This document shows, piece after piece, positions 49,740-59,792 of a stretch of 64,000 nt of DNA. Below the pieces are notes generated by a model. The model was not told the origin of the DNA and ran no database searches. It saw nothing but the letters and a program-made list of their open reading frames with translations. Position 1 is the stretch's first letter, and the number at the start of each line of letters is the position of its first letter. A program made the translations under genes and the position numbers. The stretch is from Rhodococcus marinonascens NBRC 14363 (lineage in GTDB: Bacteria > Actinomycetota > Actinomycetes > Mycobacteriales > Mycobacteriaceae): positions 62,001 to 126,000 of the forward strand of contig NZ_BCXB01000010.1 of assembly GCF_001894885.1 (NCBI RefSeq), read 5' to 3'.

Positions 49740-50509
49740 CTCTGGCGGTTCGGGTAATACCGTGTCTGGACGTCGATGCGGGACGTGTCGTCAAGGGTGT
49801 CAACTTCGAGAACCTACGCGACGCGGGTGATCCGGTCGAGTTGGCCGCAGCATACGATGCCCAGGGAGCAGACGAACTCACCTTCCTCGACGTCACCGCG
49901 TCTACCGCGGATCGGGGCACCATGCTCGACGTGGTGAGCCGGACGGCCGAGCAGGTCTTCATTCCCCTGACGGTCGGCGGTGGAGTTCGCACTGTCGAGG
50001 ACGTGGATCGACTGCTGCGTGCCGGAGCCGACAAGGTGAGCGTGAACACCGCGGCCCTCGCCCGGCCGGAGTTGCTGCGCGAACTCAGTGAACGTTTCGG
50101 TTCCCAGTGCATCGTGTTGTCGGTGGACGCGCGGACCGTTGCGCAGGGCGGACCCTCCACCGCATCTGGCTGGGAGGTCACCACCCACGGCGGCAAACGC
50201 GGTACCGGCATCGACGCGGTCGAGTGGGCGCTCCGCGGCGCCGAACTGGGAGTGGGGGAGATCCTGCTCAATTCGATGGACGCGGACGGCACCAAGGCGG
50301 GCTTCGACTTGCAGATGATTCGCGCGGTGCGCGCCGCCGTGCACGTGCCGGTGATCGCCAGCGGGGGAGCGGGAGCCGTCGAGCACTTCGCACCCGCTGT
50401 GGGAGCAGGCGCTGACGCCGTGCTGGCGGCCAGCGTCTTCCACTTCGGCGACATGACCATCGGCGATGTGAAGAAGTCCATGCGCGAAGAAGGGATTGTT
50501 GTCCGATGA
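49736..50509 (+). CDS. hisF: Imidazole glycerol phosphate synthase, cyclase subunit
   Basis: A 257-residue barrel enzyme that forms imidazole glycerol phosphate and AICAR with HisH-derived ammonia. Catalytic Asp residues lie in [18 protein letters not shown] and VLSVDARTV; phosphate loops include [12 protein letters not shown] and [13 protein letters not shown]. Confidence 0.96.
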   Translation: MTLAVRVIPCLDVDAGRVVKGVNFENLRDAGDPVELAAAYDAQGADELTFLDVTASTADRGTMLDVVSRTAEQVFIPLTVGGGVRTVEDVDRLLRAGADKVSVNTAALARPELLRELSERFGSQCIVLSVDARTVAQGGPSTASGWEVTTHGGKRGTGIDAVEWALRGAELGVGEILLNSMDADGTKAGFDLQMIRAVRAAVHVPVIASGGAGAVEHFAPAVGAGADAVLAASVFHFGDMTIGDVKKSMREEGIVVR

Positions 50510-50850
50510 GTCTCGACCCGGCCATCTCGTCCCGCCTCAAGCGCAACGAGGCAGGCCTGTTCAGCGCCGTGGCGCAGGAGAAGTCCACCGGCGAAGTGCT
50601 GATGGTCGCGTGGATGGACGACGAGGCCCTTGCGCGGACCCTCGAGACCCGGAAGGGCACGTACTACTCACGGTCGCGCCAGCAGTACTGGGTGAAGGGC
50701 GAGACATCGGGGCACACACAGTTCGTTCACGAGGTGCGCCTCGACTGTGACGGCGACACCGTTCTGCTCCTCGTCGATCAGGAGGGTGCCGCGTGCCATA
50801 CCGGCACACACACCTGCTTCGATTCCGACGTACTTCTGAGTGGCGAATAG
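50506..50850 (+). CDS. hisI: Phosphoribosyl-AMP cyclohydrolase
   Basis: A 114-residue Zn enzyme opening the adenine ring of PR-AMP. Motifs: [41 protein letters not shown] and the zinc-binding CHTGTHTCF. No fused PR-ATP pyrophosphohydrolase domain. Overlaps hisF by 4 nt. Confidence 0.96.
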   Translation: MSLDPAISSRLKRNEAGLFSAVAQEKSTGEVLMVAWMDDEALARTLETRKGTYYSRSRQQYWVKGETSGHTQFVHEVRLDCDGDTVLLLVDQEGAACHTGTHTCFDSDVLLSGE

Positions 50851-50891
50851 GTTACTGTCGAGCAGATTCGGTCATTCGGCAGAATGGGTCT

Positions 50892-51071
50892 ATGCCGCTC
50901 ATCCAGATCAGCCAGACACCCGGGTTTACCGCTGAGCAGAAGCGCGCCACCATCGAGGCGGTCACCAAGGCTTACGCCGAGGCGACCGGCAAGGATCCGG
51001 CGAAGGTGTGGGTGACGATCATCGAGGTCCCGCGTGACAGTTGGGGTGTCGGCGGGACGCCACTGGGGTGA
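50892..51071 (+). CDS. 4-oxalocrotonate tautomerase-family protein
   Basis: A 59-residue tautomerase: after Met removal the N-terminus is Pro (MPLIQISQTPGF), the catalytic base of this family. KDPAKVWVTIIEVPRDSWGVGG is the conserved second half. It follows hisI by 41 bp, perhaps in the same transcript. Substrate unknown. Confidence 0.82.
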   Translation: MPLIQISQTPGFTAEQKRATIEAVTKAYAEATGKDPAKVWVTIIEVPRDSWGVGGTPLG

Positions 51072-51205
51072 GCGCTCCCGGCACGGTTCTTTCTGGCGAC
51101 TCACTCTCCGTGGAGTGGCCCGGGGAGGTCAGCCACAGCTCCGTTGTCCCAATCATGTTGGGAAACACGTTCGTTAGGGCACCTGTAGAACATGTGGGGC
51201 GGTCC

Positions 51206-51243
51206 AGTCCTGGCCCCGATACACGGGTATCGGGGCCAGGACT
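51206..51243. terminator. Strong hairpin terminator after the his operon/tautomerase
   Basis: AGTCCTGGCCCCGATAC and GTATCGGGGCCAGGACT form a perfect 17-bp stem with a 4-base ACGG loop. There is no T-run. It lies 135 bp after the tautomerase and before the IS30 element. Confidence 0.8.
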
Positions 51244-51299
51244 GCGATCAAGCTTCTCTCGAAGTGCGTGAAATCGAGTAGTTCCGACTCCCGGACGCT

Positions 51300-51328
51300 G
51301 GGCGGATTCAATCGGCCGTCGCAACACC
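51300..51328 (+). repeat. IS30 left inverted repeat
   Basis: Left terminal repeat, 23/29 match to the right end. Confidence 0.72.
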
Positions 51329-51347
51329 TCGATCACGGAGGTACGCG

Positions 51348-52781
51348 ATGGGACGCAGCAACAATCAGATGCCGGAGGCACCGGCGGGTGCCCGGCGGCA
51401 GTGGGCGGCGGACAGGGCGTTGCGACCTCCGACGCGTTCACCAGGCCGGCCGGAGCCCTCTCGTGCGGTGCAGCGGGACTTCTGGCGGCGGATCGCATCG
51501 GGAGTGACGACAGCCGAAGCCGCGGAGGCCGTCAGCGTGTCATGGCCGGTCGGGTCTCGGTGGTTCCGTCACGCTGGCGGTATGCCGCCGATCAGCCTGG
51601 ACGAGCCCACGAGCCGTTACCTGTCGTTCGCCGAGCGTGAGGAGATCGCGCTGTTGCGCGCCCAGGATGTCGGCGTGCGCGACATCGCCCGCAGGATCGG
51701 ACGCGACCCGGCCACGATCTCACGCGAACTGCGTCGCAACGCAGCGACCCGGGGCGGCCAGCCGGTCTACCGCGCCCTGGTCGCACAGTGGAAAGCGCAA
51801 CAGGCCGCGAAGCGTCCGAAGACGGCGAAGCTGTTGGATAACACCAGGTTGTGTGAATACGTGCAAGAGCGGCTCTCCGGCAGCGTCTGCCGACCCGACG
51901 GCACGATCGTCCGTGGGCCTGAGACGCCCGCGTGGAAGGGGCTGAACAAACCGCATCGACAGGACAGGCGGTGGGCGACGGCGTGGAGCCCGGAACAGAT
52001 CTCCCACCGGCTGGGGATCGACTTCCCCGATGATGAGTCCATGCGCATCAGCCACGAGGCGATCTACCAATCGTTGTTCATCGAGGGCAGGGGCGCGCTG
52101 AAGCGGGAGCTGGTTGCATGCCTGCGCACCGGCCGTGCGTTGCGGGTTCCCCGAGCGCGGTCGCAGAACAAGCCGCAAGGTCATGTCACCGGGGATGTCG
52201 TCCACTCGGAGCGCCCCGCCGAAGCCGCCGATCGCGCCGTCCCGGGGCATTGGGAAGGGGATCTGATCATCGGGACCGGCCGGTCCGCGATCGGTACGCT
52301 CGTCGAGCGCAGCAGTCGATCCACGATCCTGGTGCACCTGCCTCGGATGGAGGGGTGGGGCGAGAAACCACCCGTGAAGAACGGTCCGTCCCTCGGCGGA
52401 TACGGCGCCGTCGCGATGAACGCCGCGCTGACGACATCGATGACCACGCTCCCCGAGCAGTTCCGTAAGACCCTCACCTGGGACCGAGGGAAGGAACTCT
52501 CCGGACATGTTCAGTTGGCCCTCGATACCGGCACGAGAGTGTTCTTCGCCGACCCGCACTCGCCCTGGCAACGACCGACGAACGAGAACACGAACGGCCT
52601 TTTGCGCCAGTACTTTCCGAAGGGCACCGATCTGTCCAGGTGGTCCGCAGACGACCTCGAAGCCGTCGCCTTGGTGATCAACAATCGGCCTCGCAAGATA
52701 CTCGGCTGGCGGACTCCGGCTGAGGTCTTCGAGGAACAACTACGCTCGTTGCAACAGCCCGGTGTTGCATCGACAGGTTGA
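51348..52781 (+). CDS. IS30-family transposase
   Basis: A 477-residue DDE transposase. The N-terminal helix-turn-helix region has FAEREEIALLRAQDVGVRDIARRIGRDPATISREL. The catalytic core has GHWEGDLIIG (first Asp), TWDRGKELSGH (second Asp) and PHSPWQRPTNENTNGLLRQY (Glu), all DDE residues present. The reading frame is complete, so it may be active. It lies between the his terminator and the GH16 gene. Confidence 0.93.
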   Translation: MGRSNNQMPEAPAGARRQWAADRALRPPTRSPGRPEPSRAVQRDFWRRIASGVTTAEAAEAVSVSWPVGSRWFRHAGGMPPISLDEPTSRYLSFAEREEIALLRAQDVGVRDIARRIGRDPATISRELRRNAATRGGQPVYRALVAQWKAQQAAKRPKTAKLLDNTRLCEYVQERLSGSVCRPDGTIVRGPETPAWKGLNKPHRQDRRWATAWSPEQISHRLGIDFPDDESMRISHEAIYQSLFIEGRGALKRELVACLRTGRALRVPRARSQNKPQGHVTGDVVHSERPAEAADRAVPGHWEGDLIIGTGRSAIGTLVERSSRSTILVHLPRMEGWGEKPPVKNGPSLGGYGAVAMNAALTTSMTTLPEQFRKTLTWDRGKELSGHVQLALDTGTRVFFADPHSPWQRPTNENTNGLLRQYFPKGTDLSRWSADDLEAVALVINNRPRKILGWRTPAEVFEEQLRSLQQPGVASTG

Positions 52782-52789
52782 ACCCGCCC
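52761..52789 (-). repeat. IS30 right inverted repeat
   Basis: Right terminal repeat, overlapping the end of the transposase gene. It ends 27 bp before the GH16 stop. Confidence 0.72.
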
Positions 52790-52816
52790 TGGTCACCTAC
52801 GTCGGCCTTGGGCGCA

Positions 52817-53776
52817 TCAACAAACCGATGCCGATCCGAATCCACCGTTCATCGGACAGTCCGTCCCGCCGTCGTTGCTGGTGACGCGCACATAGTCCAC
52901 CAACATCGTTTGTGGGAATGATGTGCTGGGGTCAGGGTTTCCGGGAAAGTTGCCGCCGACCGCAACATTGAGAATCATGAAGAACGGATGGTCGAAGACC
53001 CACTGGTTGTCCGTGCCAATGTCCATTGGCGTGCGGGCTGCGTACGTTTGACCGTCCAGTGTCCAGGTGATCAGGTTCGGAGACCAGTCGACAGCATATG
53101 TGTGAAATTCGTCGGAGAGGCTCTGACCGTCGGGCAGGGTGAAACTACTGGAGGGGCCATCGTCACCCGAATATCCGGGGCCGTGGATTGTTCCGTGCAC
53201 GGTGCCTGGCTCACCACCGAGGTGCTCCATCGTGTCGATCTCACCGGTTTGCGGCCACCCGACTTCTGGGAAGTCGCTGCCCAACATCCAGAACGCGGGC
53301 CAGATGCCCTGTCCAGTGGGGACCTTTATTCGCGCCTCGAAATGGCCGTACGTCTGGTTGAACGATTGCGAGGTGTTGATCCGTCCGGACGTAAAGTCAC
53401 CGACCTGGGGATCGCTGAGGTCGGTGCCGTCATTCATCTTGGCTGTGATCGCCAGGTGCCCATCGCCGTCGAGAGCGACGTTGTCTGTACCCGCGATATA
53501 TTCTTGTAGCTCGTTGTTTTCACCCAAGCCGGGGTCCTGCATCCACTTCGAGGAATCGACCGGGGAACCGGCCGGACCGCTGAAGTCGTCCTCGAAAATC
53601 ACCGCTCCTGGTGGCGCCTCATCGGCGAGCGCGACCGGCACACCAGTAAATCCCGCGACGGTCAGTGTCGTCAGCCCGAGAACCGCGGCAAAGCCGAGAG
53701 CCGAGATCACCATCGAGGGTGATCGGCGACCGGGACACGGTCCGCGCAGGGTGAAAGTTCGGAGAGATTTGGACAT
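52817..53776 (-). CDS. Secreted glycoside hydrolase family 16 beta-glucanase
   Basis: A 319-residue secreted enzyme. A long N-terminal region with a hydrophobic core (SMVISALGFAAVLGLTTLTV) ends near ALADE, a signal-peptide cleavage site. The GH16 catalytic motif is GEIDTMEHLG (E-x-D-x-x-E), preceded by GIWPAFWMLGSDFPEVGWP; WTLDGQTYAARTP and FMILNVAVGGNFPG are also typical. It probably hydrolyses beta-1,3 (or 1,3-1,4) glucans. The gene ends with a Cys-containing tail (TDCPMNGGFGSASVC) right beside the IS30 end. Confidence 0.9.
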   Translation of the reverse strand: MSKSLRTFTLRGPCPGRRSPSMVISALGFAAVLGLTTLTVAGFTGVPVALADEAPPGAVIFEDDFSGPAGSPVDSSKWMQDPGLGENNELQEYIAGTDNVALDGDGHLAITAKMNDGTDLSDPQVGDFTSGRINTSQSFNQTYGHFEARIKVPTGQGIWPAFWMLGSDFPEVGWPQTGEIDTMEHLGGEPGTVHGTIHGPGYSGDDGPSSSFTLPDGQSLSDEFHTYAVDWSPNLITWTLDGQTYAARTPMDIGTDNQWVFDHPFFMILNVAVGGNFPGNPDPSTSFPQTMLVDYVRVTSNDGGTDCPMNGGFGSASVC

Positions 53777-54097
53777 GGATAGCTCCTCGTGGTCCGTAGG
53801 AAGTTGTCTCCAGGTGTCCGTCGGATAGTTCCCCTCACCGGAGGACTTCGCATGTAGGTCTACTCGGCATGGTCGGGGTTGTCTATACCGAGTTTTCAGC
53901 CGTGGCGAAGGCGGGGGGGGGTGTGAAGTTCTGTGGGCGGGAGTTGATCTCGGTTCGTAGGGCGTGCATGCACGCGGTCACGCCGAAGGTCGCTGCGTGT
54001 GGAGCAGGGGTTCAAGTCCCGGCGGTGGTTCTCCGTTTCCGGGATTGAACGAACAAGTGGTGTGAATCGGCTGGTGACGCGGTGGTTCCGTTCCCCG
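53777..54097. other. 321-bp region without a gene, between GH16 and marR
   Basis: Holds the GH16 promoter side and a perfect 14-bp palindrome GCGTGCATGCACGC at 53962-53975. A G-run is at 53911-53920. A short GGGGTTCAAGTCCC stretch (54006-54019) resembles a tRNA T-arm but is not part of a foldable tRNA. The 69-91-residue frames on either strand have no recognisable domain. Confidence 0.55.
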
Positions 54098-54607
54098 TCA
54101 GGCATTCCCGGTGCCGGATGCGATGCCTTTGTCGAGTTGGGTGAGCATGGCGCCGGACAGCTCGGACAGCTGATGCACCTGGTCGGCCGAGAGTCCGTCG
54201 AAGATCAGTGACCGCACGGTCTCGACGTGTGCGGGCGCGGCCTCGACGACCTTCGCCTTGCCCTCGTCTGTGAGGACTGCGTCGCATCCGCGACCGCCGC
54301 GGATGCTCTCACGGCGTACCCAGCCGGCTTTCTCCATCTTCGTGATCACGTGGGACAGCCGGGAGAGCGACGCGTTGGCGCGCCGGCCGAGTAGGGACAG
54401 CTGCAGGCGCCGGTCGCTTTCGCCGGACAGCGAGGCGAGTACGAAGTACTCGAAGTGGGTGAGAGTCGAGTCTCGTTGGAGTTGGGTGTCCAGTGCCGCT
54501 GGGAGTCGGGTGACCAGGGCGATGAGGGTGAGCCAGGCATCCTGCTGCTCTTCGTCGAGCCATCGGGTATCGGTGTGTGCAGAACGGGCCTCGTCATTAC
54601 CACTCAT
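54098..54607 (-). CDS. MarR-family regulator
   Basis: A 169-residue winged-helix protein: LTHFEYFVLASLSGESDRRLQLSLLGRRANASLSRLSHVITKMEKAGWVRRE is the DNA-binding part, followed by a wing with GRGCDAVLTDEGKAKV. ATG 54607 follows GGAGGG. It lies alone between GH16 and bcp; its target is not evident. It is absent from the equivalent place in M. tuberculosis, so part of the inserted block. Confidence 0.87.
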   Translation of the reverse strand: MSGNDEARSAHTDTRWLDEEQQDAWLTLIALVTRLPAALDTQLQRDSTLTHFEYFVLASLSGESDRRLQLSLLGRRANASLSRLSHVITKMEKAGWVRRESIRGGRGCDAVLTDEGKAKVVEAAPAHVETVRSLIFDGLSADQVHQLSELSGAMLTQLDKGIASGTGNA

Positions 54608-54665
54608 CAGTCGCGCCCTCCATTCGTGCGTCGATCCACGCGTGCACCGTGTCCAAGCAGTCGAT

Positions 54666-55130
54666 TCAGGTGGCCTGACGGGTTTGGAGGAACGCGAGCG
54701 CTTGATCGCCGTGTGTGTTGGCACGGAACTCGCTGGAGATCACTTCGAGCACCGTGCGGTCGGTATCGATGACGAACGTGGATCGCTTGACCGGTGCGAG
54801 TTTGCCGAGCAGTCCGCGGCGGACTCCGAACTTCTCCGCCACGGCCCCGTCAGCGTCCGAGAGCAGTGGGTAGTCGACGGATTGCTCCTGCGCGAACGAT
54901 GCCTGCTTGTCGACGGCGTCGATGCTGATACCCGCGCGGGAAGCGCCTACAGCGGAGAACTCGGCGCCGAGGTCGCGGAAATGGCAGGCCTCGGCTGTGC
55001 AGACCGGCGTCGAGGCCGCGGGGTAGAAGAACAGCACCAGTGGGCCCTCCTCGAGCAGGCTCGACAGTGAGTGCTCGACTCCGTCCTGATCGGGCAGGAC
55101 GAATTCCGGGGCGATCTGACCAGGTTTCAT
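54666..55130 (-). CDS. bcp: Peroxiredoxin, BCP/PrxQ type
   Basis: A 154-residue thiol peroxidase. The peroxidatic Cys is in YPAASTPVCTAEACHF (P-x3-T-x2-C), and a second Cys five residues later may be resolving. KRSTFVIDTDRTVLEV is the conserved later strand. It matches Rv1608c and is divergent from trpE. Confidence 0.92.
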   Translation of the reverse strand: MKPGQIAPEFVLPDQDGVEHSLSSLLEEGPLVLFFYPAASTPVCTAEACHFRDLGAEFSAVGASRAGISIDAVDKQASFAQEQSVDYPLLSDADGAVAEKFGVRRGLLGKLAPVKRSTFVIDTDRTVLEVISSEFRANTHGDQALAFLQTRQAT

Positions 55131-55189
55131 AAGTGCCGAGGTTACCCGCGCACGGAGACACGACGAGTGCGCCTGGGATGATGGTGTGC

Positions 55190-56776
55190 ATGCACGGCGA
55201 GCCCACTACGATTCCCGCACCCACTTCCGCCGCCACCACGCCTGGAGGCGGGTCCGACTCGACCACTACGCGCGCGCAGTTTCGTGCTCTCGCCGCAGAG
55301 CACCGGGTAGTCCCGGTGACGCGCAAGGTGCTGGCCGACGCTGAGACTCCGCTGTCGGCGTATTCCAAGCTCGCGGCGAACCGCCCGGGCACGTTCCTGC
55401 TCGAGTCTGCAGAGAACGGTCGATCCTGGTCGCGATGGTCGTTCATCGGTGTGGGTAGTCCCGCGGCGCTGACCGTCGTCAACGGTGAAGCCGCCTGGTT
55501 CGGGAACGTTCCCGCAGGTGTTCCGTCAGGTGGTGACCCGATCGCGGCTCTCGGCGCGACACTGGAGTTGCTGCGGACCGAACGGGTCCCAGGTTTGCCG
55601 CCGCTGACCGGTGGCATGGTCGGCTTCCTCGGATACGACGCTGTGCGGCGCATCGAGCGCATCGGTGAGCACGCCCTCGACGATCTGCAGATCCCCGAGA
55701 TGGTCATGCTGCTGGCCACGGATCTCGCGGCGGTCGACCACCATGAGGGTGCCATCACACTGATCGCTAATGCGGTCAATTGGGACGGCACCGACGAATA
55801 CGCAGACGAGGCCTACGATGACGCGGTCGGGCGGCTGGAGCGTATGACGGCGGCACTGTCTGCTCCGGCCGCCTCCACAGTGTCGACGTTCGCGAAGCCG
55901 ACTCCCGGCTACCGCCGTCAGCGCACCACCGAGGGTTTCGGCGCCGATGTGTCGAAACTGGTGGGGGACATCGAGGCGGGCGAAGCGTTCCAGGTGGTGT
56001 TGTCGCAGCGCTTCGAGATCGACTGCACCGCAGACCCGATCGACGTCTACCGGATGCTGCGCGCATCGAATCCCAGCCCGTACATGTACCTCGTCAATGT
56101 GCCGAACGGTGACGGTGAGACGGAATTCTCGATCGTCGGGTCGAGCCCGGAGGCGCTTGTGACGGTGTCCGAGGGTGTCGCCACTACACACCCGATCGCC
56201 GGAACCAGATGGCGCGGCGCCACCGAGGAGGACGATCTCCTGCTAGAGAAGGATCTCCTCGTCGACGAAAAGGAGAACGCCGAGCACCTGATGCTCGTCG
56301 ATCTGGGCCGCAACGACCTGGGCCGGGTGTGCGAACCGGGAACGGTGAAGGTCCACGACTACCGCCACATCGAGCGGTATAGCCACGTGATGCATCTGGT
56401 TTCCACCGTCACCGGTCACCTCGCGGAAGGCAAGCAGGCCCTCGACGCCGTCACTGCATGCTTTCCGGCAGGCACCCTCTCCGGTGCGCCGAAGGTCAGG
56501 GCGATGCAGTTGATCGAACAGCTCGAACCGACGCGGCGGGGCGTCTACGGCGGCATCGTCGGGTATCTGGACTTCGCCGGTGACGCGGATACGGCGATCG
56601 CGATCCGGACGGCGCTGATCAAGGACGGCATCGGCTACGTCCAGGCGGGCGCGGGTGTGGTCGCGGACTCGAACCCTGAATATGAGGACACCGAGGCACG
56701 GAACAAGGCGATGGCGGTGCTCAGCGCGATCGCGGCGGCGCACACGGTGCGGACTCTAGGGGGCGACACGAAATGA
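55190..56776 (+). CDS. trpE: Anthranilate synthase component I
   Basis: Makes anthranilate from chorismate with glutamine-derived ammonia (528 residues). The tryptophan-feedback site is [19 protein letters not shown]; catalytic motifs are [36 protein letters not shown] and [23 protein letters not shown]. The TrpG subunit is not in the window. ATG 55190 is preferred over upstream ATGs; the ribosome-binding site is weak. No Trp-rich leader peptide is seen. Overlaps the next gene by 4 nt. Confidence 0.94.
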   Translation: MHGEPTTIPAPTSAATTPGGGSDSTTTRAQFRALAAEHRVVPVTRKVLADAETPLSAYSKLAANRPGTFLLESAENGRSWSRWSFIGVGSPAALTVVNGEAAWFGNVPAGVPSGGDPIAALGATLELLRTERVPGLPPLTGGMVGFLGYDAVRRIERIGEHALDDLQIPEMVMLLATDLAAVDHHEGAITLIANAVNWDGTDEYADEAYDDAVGRLERMTAALSAPAASTVSTFAKPTPGYRRQRTTEGFGADVSKLVGDIEAGEAFQVVLSQRFEIDCTADPIDVYRMLRASNPSPYMYLVNVPNGDGETEFSIVGSSPEALVTVSEGVATTHPIAGTRWRGATEEDDLLLEKDLLVDEKENAEHLMLVDLGRNDLGRVCEPGTVKVHDYRHIERYSHVMHLVSTVTGHLAEGKQALDAVTACFPAGTLSGAPKVRAMQLIEQLEPTRRGVYGGIVGYLDFAGDADTAIAIRTALIKDGIGYVQAGAGVVADSNPEYEDTEARNKAMAVLSAIAAAHTVRTLGGDTK

Positions 56777-57513
56777 GCGATGCGGGGCGACGTGAAGTGA
56801 GCGATGTGTTGGGAACCGTGGAGGAACCAGCACACGCGAGGCGGCGCCAGTCGGTGCTCGCCGTACTGTTGCTCGGTTTTGCCGCAGTGTGCCTGTGGGG
56901 TGCCTCCCGGATGACGTGGGTGGAGGTGACATCCTCCGACGGGCTGGGTCAAGAACGCACGACCGTCCTCGTCGGCAGCACGTGGGCCGCTGCGCTCACT
57001 CCGCTGGCGCTGACTCTGATCGCCGCAATCGCGGCCTCGTTCGCGGTCAAGGGTTGGTTGTTACGTGTCCTCGGTGTGCTCGTCGGGGTGGTTGCTGTCG
57101 GGGCCGCGCTCCCTGCGGTGGAGGTGGTCGCGTCCGGCGCCTCCGACGACGCGGCAGGACGGCTGGCCGAGCTTCCTGGCAGGGCGGAGGTCGAGGCAGT
57201 TTCTGTACATGTCGGGCCTGCCGTACTCGTGTTGGTGGGGGCTTTGGCAGCGTTTGTCGCTGCAGTGGAACTGGCGCGGCGGCCCCGGGCGGGGGCCGGG
57301 CTTTCGTCGAAGTACGAGAGTCCCGGCGCGCGTCGGGTAGCGGCGAAGAAAGCCGGGGCCGATTTCGCCGACGGTCCGGTCAGCCAGCGCATGCTCTGGG
57401 ACGCGCTGGATGCGGGGGACGATCCGACAATGGACCGCCCGAAGGCCGACGCGAACGGGGATGGTGTCGATCAAGTTGACGGTCTGGATGGAGGCCCGGG
57501 TACCCGAATGTAA
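56773..57513 (+). CDS. Trp-operon-associated membrane protein
   Basis: A 246-residue protein of the actinobacterial Trp_oprn_chp family (Rv1610-like) with four membrane helices (about residues 27-45, 75-95, 100-120 and 150-170) and a soluble acidic C-terminus. The ASRMTWVEV motif after helix 1 is characteristic. It overlaps trpE by 4 nt. Function unknown; a role in tryptophan or indole handling is only suggested by position. Confidence 0.87.
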   Translation: MSDAGRREVSDVLGTVEEPAHARRRQSVLAVLLLGFAAVCLWGASRMTWVEVTSSDGLGQERTTVLVGSTWAAALTPLALTLIAAIAASFAVKGWLLRVLGVLVGVVAVGAALPAVEVVASGASDDAAGRLAELPGRAEVEAVSVHVGPAVLVLVGALAAFVAAVELARRPRAGAGLSSKYESPGARRVAAKKAGADFADGPVSQRMLWDALDAGDDPTMDRPKADANGDGVDQVDGLDGGPGTRM

Positions 57514-57599
57514 ACAGCGTCACAGTGCCATCTAGGCTTGCCTCACCCTTGACATTGTTCCTCACATCGGGTTTCCGCCCAGAAAGGACTCGGGCCACG

Positions 57600-58409
57600 A
57601 TGACCGTTCTCGACTCGATTCTCGACGGGGTGCGTGCCGATGTCGCCGCCCGCGAAGCCATTCTCGACTTTGCTGCAGTCAAGGCCGCCGCTGCTGCCGC
57701 GCATCCGGCGCTCGATGCCGCCGCCGCCCTGCTCGAGCCTGGCATCGGAGTCATCGCGGAGGTCAAGCGCGCGAGTCCGTCCAGGGGCCCACTCGCCGAG
57801 ATCGCCGATCCGGCGGAACTCGCCGCCACATACGAGGCCGGTGGTGCTCGCGTGATCAGCGTGCTCACCGAGGAGCGGCGGTTCCACGGTTCACTCGCTG
57901 ATCTTGACGCTGTCCGCCGAGCGGTGAGTATCCCGATCCTGCGCAAGGATTTTGTCTTCGGGCCGTACCAAATTCACGAGGCGCGCGCGCACGGCGCCGA
58001 TGTCGTGCTGCTCATCGTCGCGGCCCTCGAGCAAGACGCTCTGGTGTCGTTGATCGATCGCACGGAATCGCTGGGGATGACGGCACTGGTCGAGGTTCAT
58101 ACCGAGGATGAAGCCAACCGGGCGTTGGAGGCGGGTGCCAAGGTGATCGGCATCAACGCCCGAAACCTGAAGAACCTCGAGGTCGACAACGGCATTTTCG
58201 GCGAGATCGCTCCGGGGCTGCCGACCGAGGTAATCAAGATCGCGGAGTCGGGCGTGCGTGGCCCCGCGGAACTGCTGGCGTACGCGGGAGCGGGAGCGGA
58301 TGCGGTACTGGTTGGAGAAGGGCTTGTCACCAGCGGGGATCCGCGTAAGGCTGTGGCTGACTTGGTTAACGCCGGCGCACACCCGTCCTGCCCCAAGCCG
58401 TCGCGCTGA
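57600..58409 (+). CDS. trpC: Indole-3-glycerol-phosphate synthase
   Basis: A 269-residue (beta/alpha)8 enzyme closing the indole ring. Catalytic residues lie in [15 protein letters not shown] (Glu, Lys), [33 protein letters not shown] and [16 protein letters not shown] 57600 follows an AGAAAGGA site. Confidence 0.96.
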   Translation: MTVLDSILDGVRADVAAREAILDFAAVKAAAAAAHPALDAAAALLEPGIGVIAEVKRASPSRGPLAEIADPAELAATYEAGGARVISVLTEERRFHGSLADLDAVRRAVSIPILRKDFVFGPYQIHEARAHGADVVLLIVAALEQDALVSLIDRTESLGMTALVEVHTEDEANRALEAGAKVIGINARNLKNLEVDNGIFGEIAPGLPTEVIKIAESGVRGPAELLAYAGAGADAVLVGEGLVTSGDPRKAVADLVNAGAHPSCPKPSR

Positions 58410-58472
58410 TCAGGCGTCGGCATCGCCGGAAGTGACCGGACACGCCCGAAACGGGTGTGGCAGAATGGCCCA

Positions 58473-59792
58473 GTGACTCTACGTACTCAGGAAACCTCCT
58501 TCAAGGGCGGCGATCTGCCGACTGCAGGCGCGGGAATTGCCGAGCGCACGGCGCACGACCCCGACGCCGGAGGGCACTTCGGTGTCTACGGTGGCCGGCA
58601 CGTGCCGGAGGCTCTGATGGCAGTGATCGAGGAAGTTACCGCAGAGTACGAGAAGGCGCGCGCGGATGAGGGCTTCCTGTCGGAACTCGATCGCCTGCAG
58701 CGTAATTACACCGGCCGGCCGTCCCCGATTTTCGAGGCGACGCGGATGAGTGAGTTCGCCGGTGGGGCCCGCCTCATCCTCAAACGTGAGGACCTCAATC
58801 ACACCGGTTCACACAAGATAAACAACGTGCTCGGCCAAGTGCTGCTTGCCAAGCGGATGGGCAAGACGCGCATCATCGCGGAGACCGGAGCCGGTCAGCA
58901 CGGTGTGGCCACCGCTACCGCATGTGCCCTCCTCGGCCTCGAATGCGTCATCTTCATGGGCGCCGTCGACACCGAGCGGCAGGCGCTGAACGTCGCCCGA
59001 ATGCGGCTACTCGGATCTTCGGTCGTGTCCGTCGAGTCCGGGTCGAAGACTCTCAAGGACGCCATCAACGAGGGACTGCGCGACTGGGTTACTAACGCGC
59101 ACAATACTTATTACTGTTTCGGCACCGCGGCGGGGCCGCATCCCTTCCCGACCATGGTCCGCGACTTTCAGCGCGTCATCGGCCTCGAGGCACGTGTCCA
59201 GGTGCAGGCAATGACGGGCCGGTTGCCCGATGCAGTCACGGCGTGCGTCGGCGGCGGTTCCAATGCCATCGGAATCTTCCACGCCTTCCTGGACGACCCG
59301 GGAGTGCGTCTGGTTGGTTATGAGGCCGCCGGTGACGGCGTCGACACGGGTCGCCACGCGGCCACGTTCACCGCGGGTACACCCGGCGCGTTCCAGGGCG
59401 GGTATTCGTATCTCCTACAGGATGAGGACGGGCAAACCATCGAGTCGCACTCGATCTCGGCGGGCCTCGACTACCCCGGTGTCGGTCCCGAGCACGCCCT
59501 CCTCAAGGACACTGGCCGTGCCACGTACGAGCCGGTCACGGACACCGAGGCTATGGATGCGCTACGACTGCTGTCCGAGCGTGAGGGAATCATCCCGGCC
59601 ATCGAGTCCGCCCACGCCGTCGCCGGATCGCTGAGGCTGGGCCGCGCATTGGGAGAGGGCGCGATCATCGTCATCAATCTCTCCGGCCGCGGCGACAAGG
59701 ACATGGATACGGCCGCCAAATGGTTCGGCCTGTTCGATTCCGACGATGCGACCGACACCAACACGACCGATAGGGACGGTTCGGCCAAATGA
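58473..59792 (+). CDS. trpB: Tryptophan synthase beta chain
   Basis: A PLP enzyme joining indole and serine (439 residues). PLP lysine in [24 protein letters not shown], then [21 protein letters not shown] and [17 protein letters not shown] 58473 gives a standard N-terminus, with only 63 bp to trpC. Overlaps trpA by 4 nt. Confidence 0.96.
   Translation: MTLRTQETSFKGGDLPTAGAGIAERTAHDPDAGGHFGVYGGRHVPEALMAVIEEVTAEYEKARADEGFLSELDRLQRNYTGRPSPIFEATRMSEFAGGARLILKREDLNHTGSHKINNVLGQVLLAKRMGKTRIIAETGAGQHGVATATACALLGLECVIFMGAVDTERQALNVARMRLLGSSVVSVESGSKTLKDAINEGLRDWVTNAHNTYYCFGTAAGPHPFPTMVRDFQRVIGLEARVQVQAMTGRLPDAVTACVGGGSNAIGIFHAFLDDPGVRLVGYEAAGDGVDTGRHAATFTAGTPGAFQGGYSYLLQDEDGQTIESHSISAGLDYPGVGPEHALLKDTGRATYEPVTDTEAMDALRLLSEREGIIPAIESAHAVAGSLRLGRALGEGAIIVINLSGRGDKDMDTAAKWFGLFDSDDATDTNTTDRDGSAK

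Larger units (their letters stand above)
51300..52789 (+). mobile_element. IS30-family insertion sequence
   Basis: About 1.49 kb bounded by imperfect 29-bp inverted repeats. The left end 51300-51328 (GGGCGGATTCAATCGG...) matches the complement of 52761-52789 at 23 of 29 positions. It contains one transposase gene. No clear target duplication is seen beside the repeats, suggesting an old insertion or rearranged flanks. Confidence 0.8.

Noticed and set aside
54000-54035. tRNA-like 3' part (GGGGTTCAAGTCCC)
   Set aside because: The T-arm pairs only three bases, there is no matching acceptor, D or anticodon arm upstream, and no CCA-like end. Treated as chance or a very old relic.
55131-55189. Tryptophan leader peptide before trpE
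   Set aside because: No short frame with tandem Trp codons and no attenuator hairpin in the space available.
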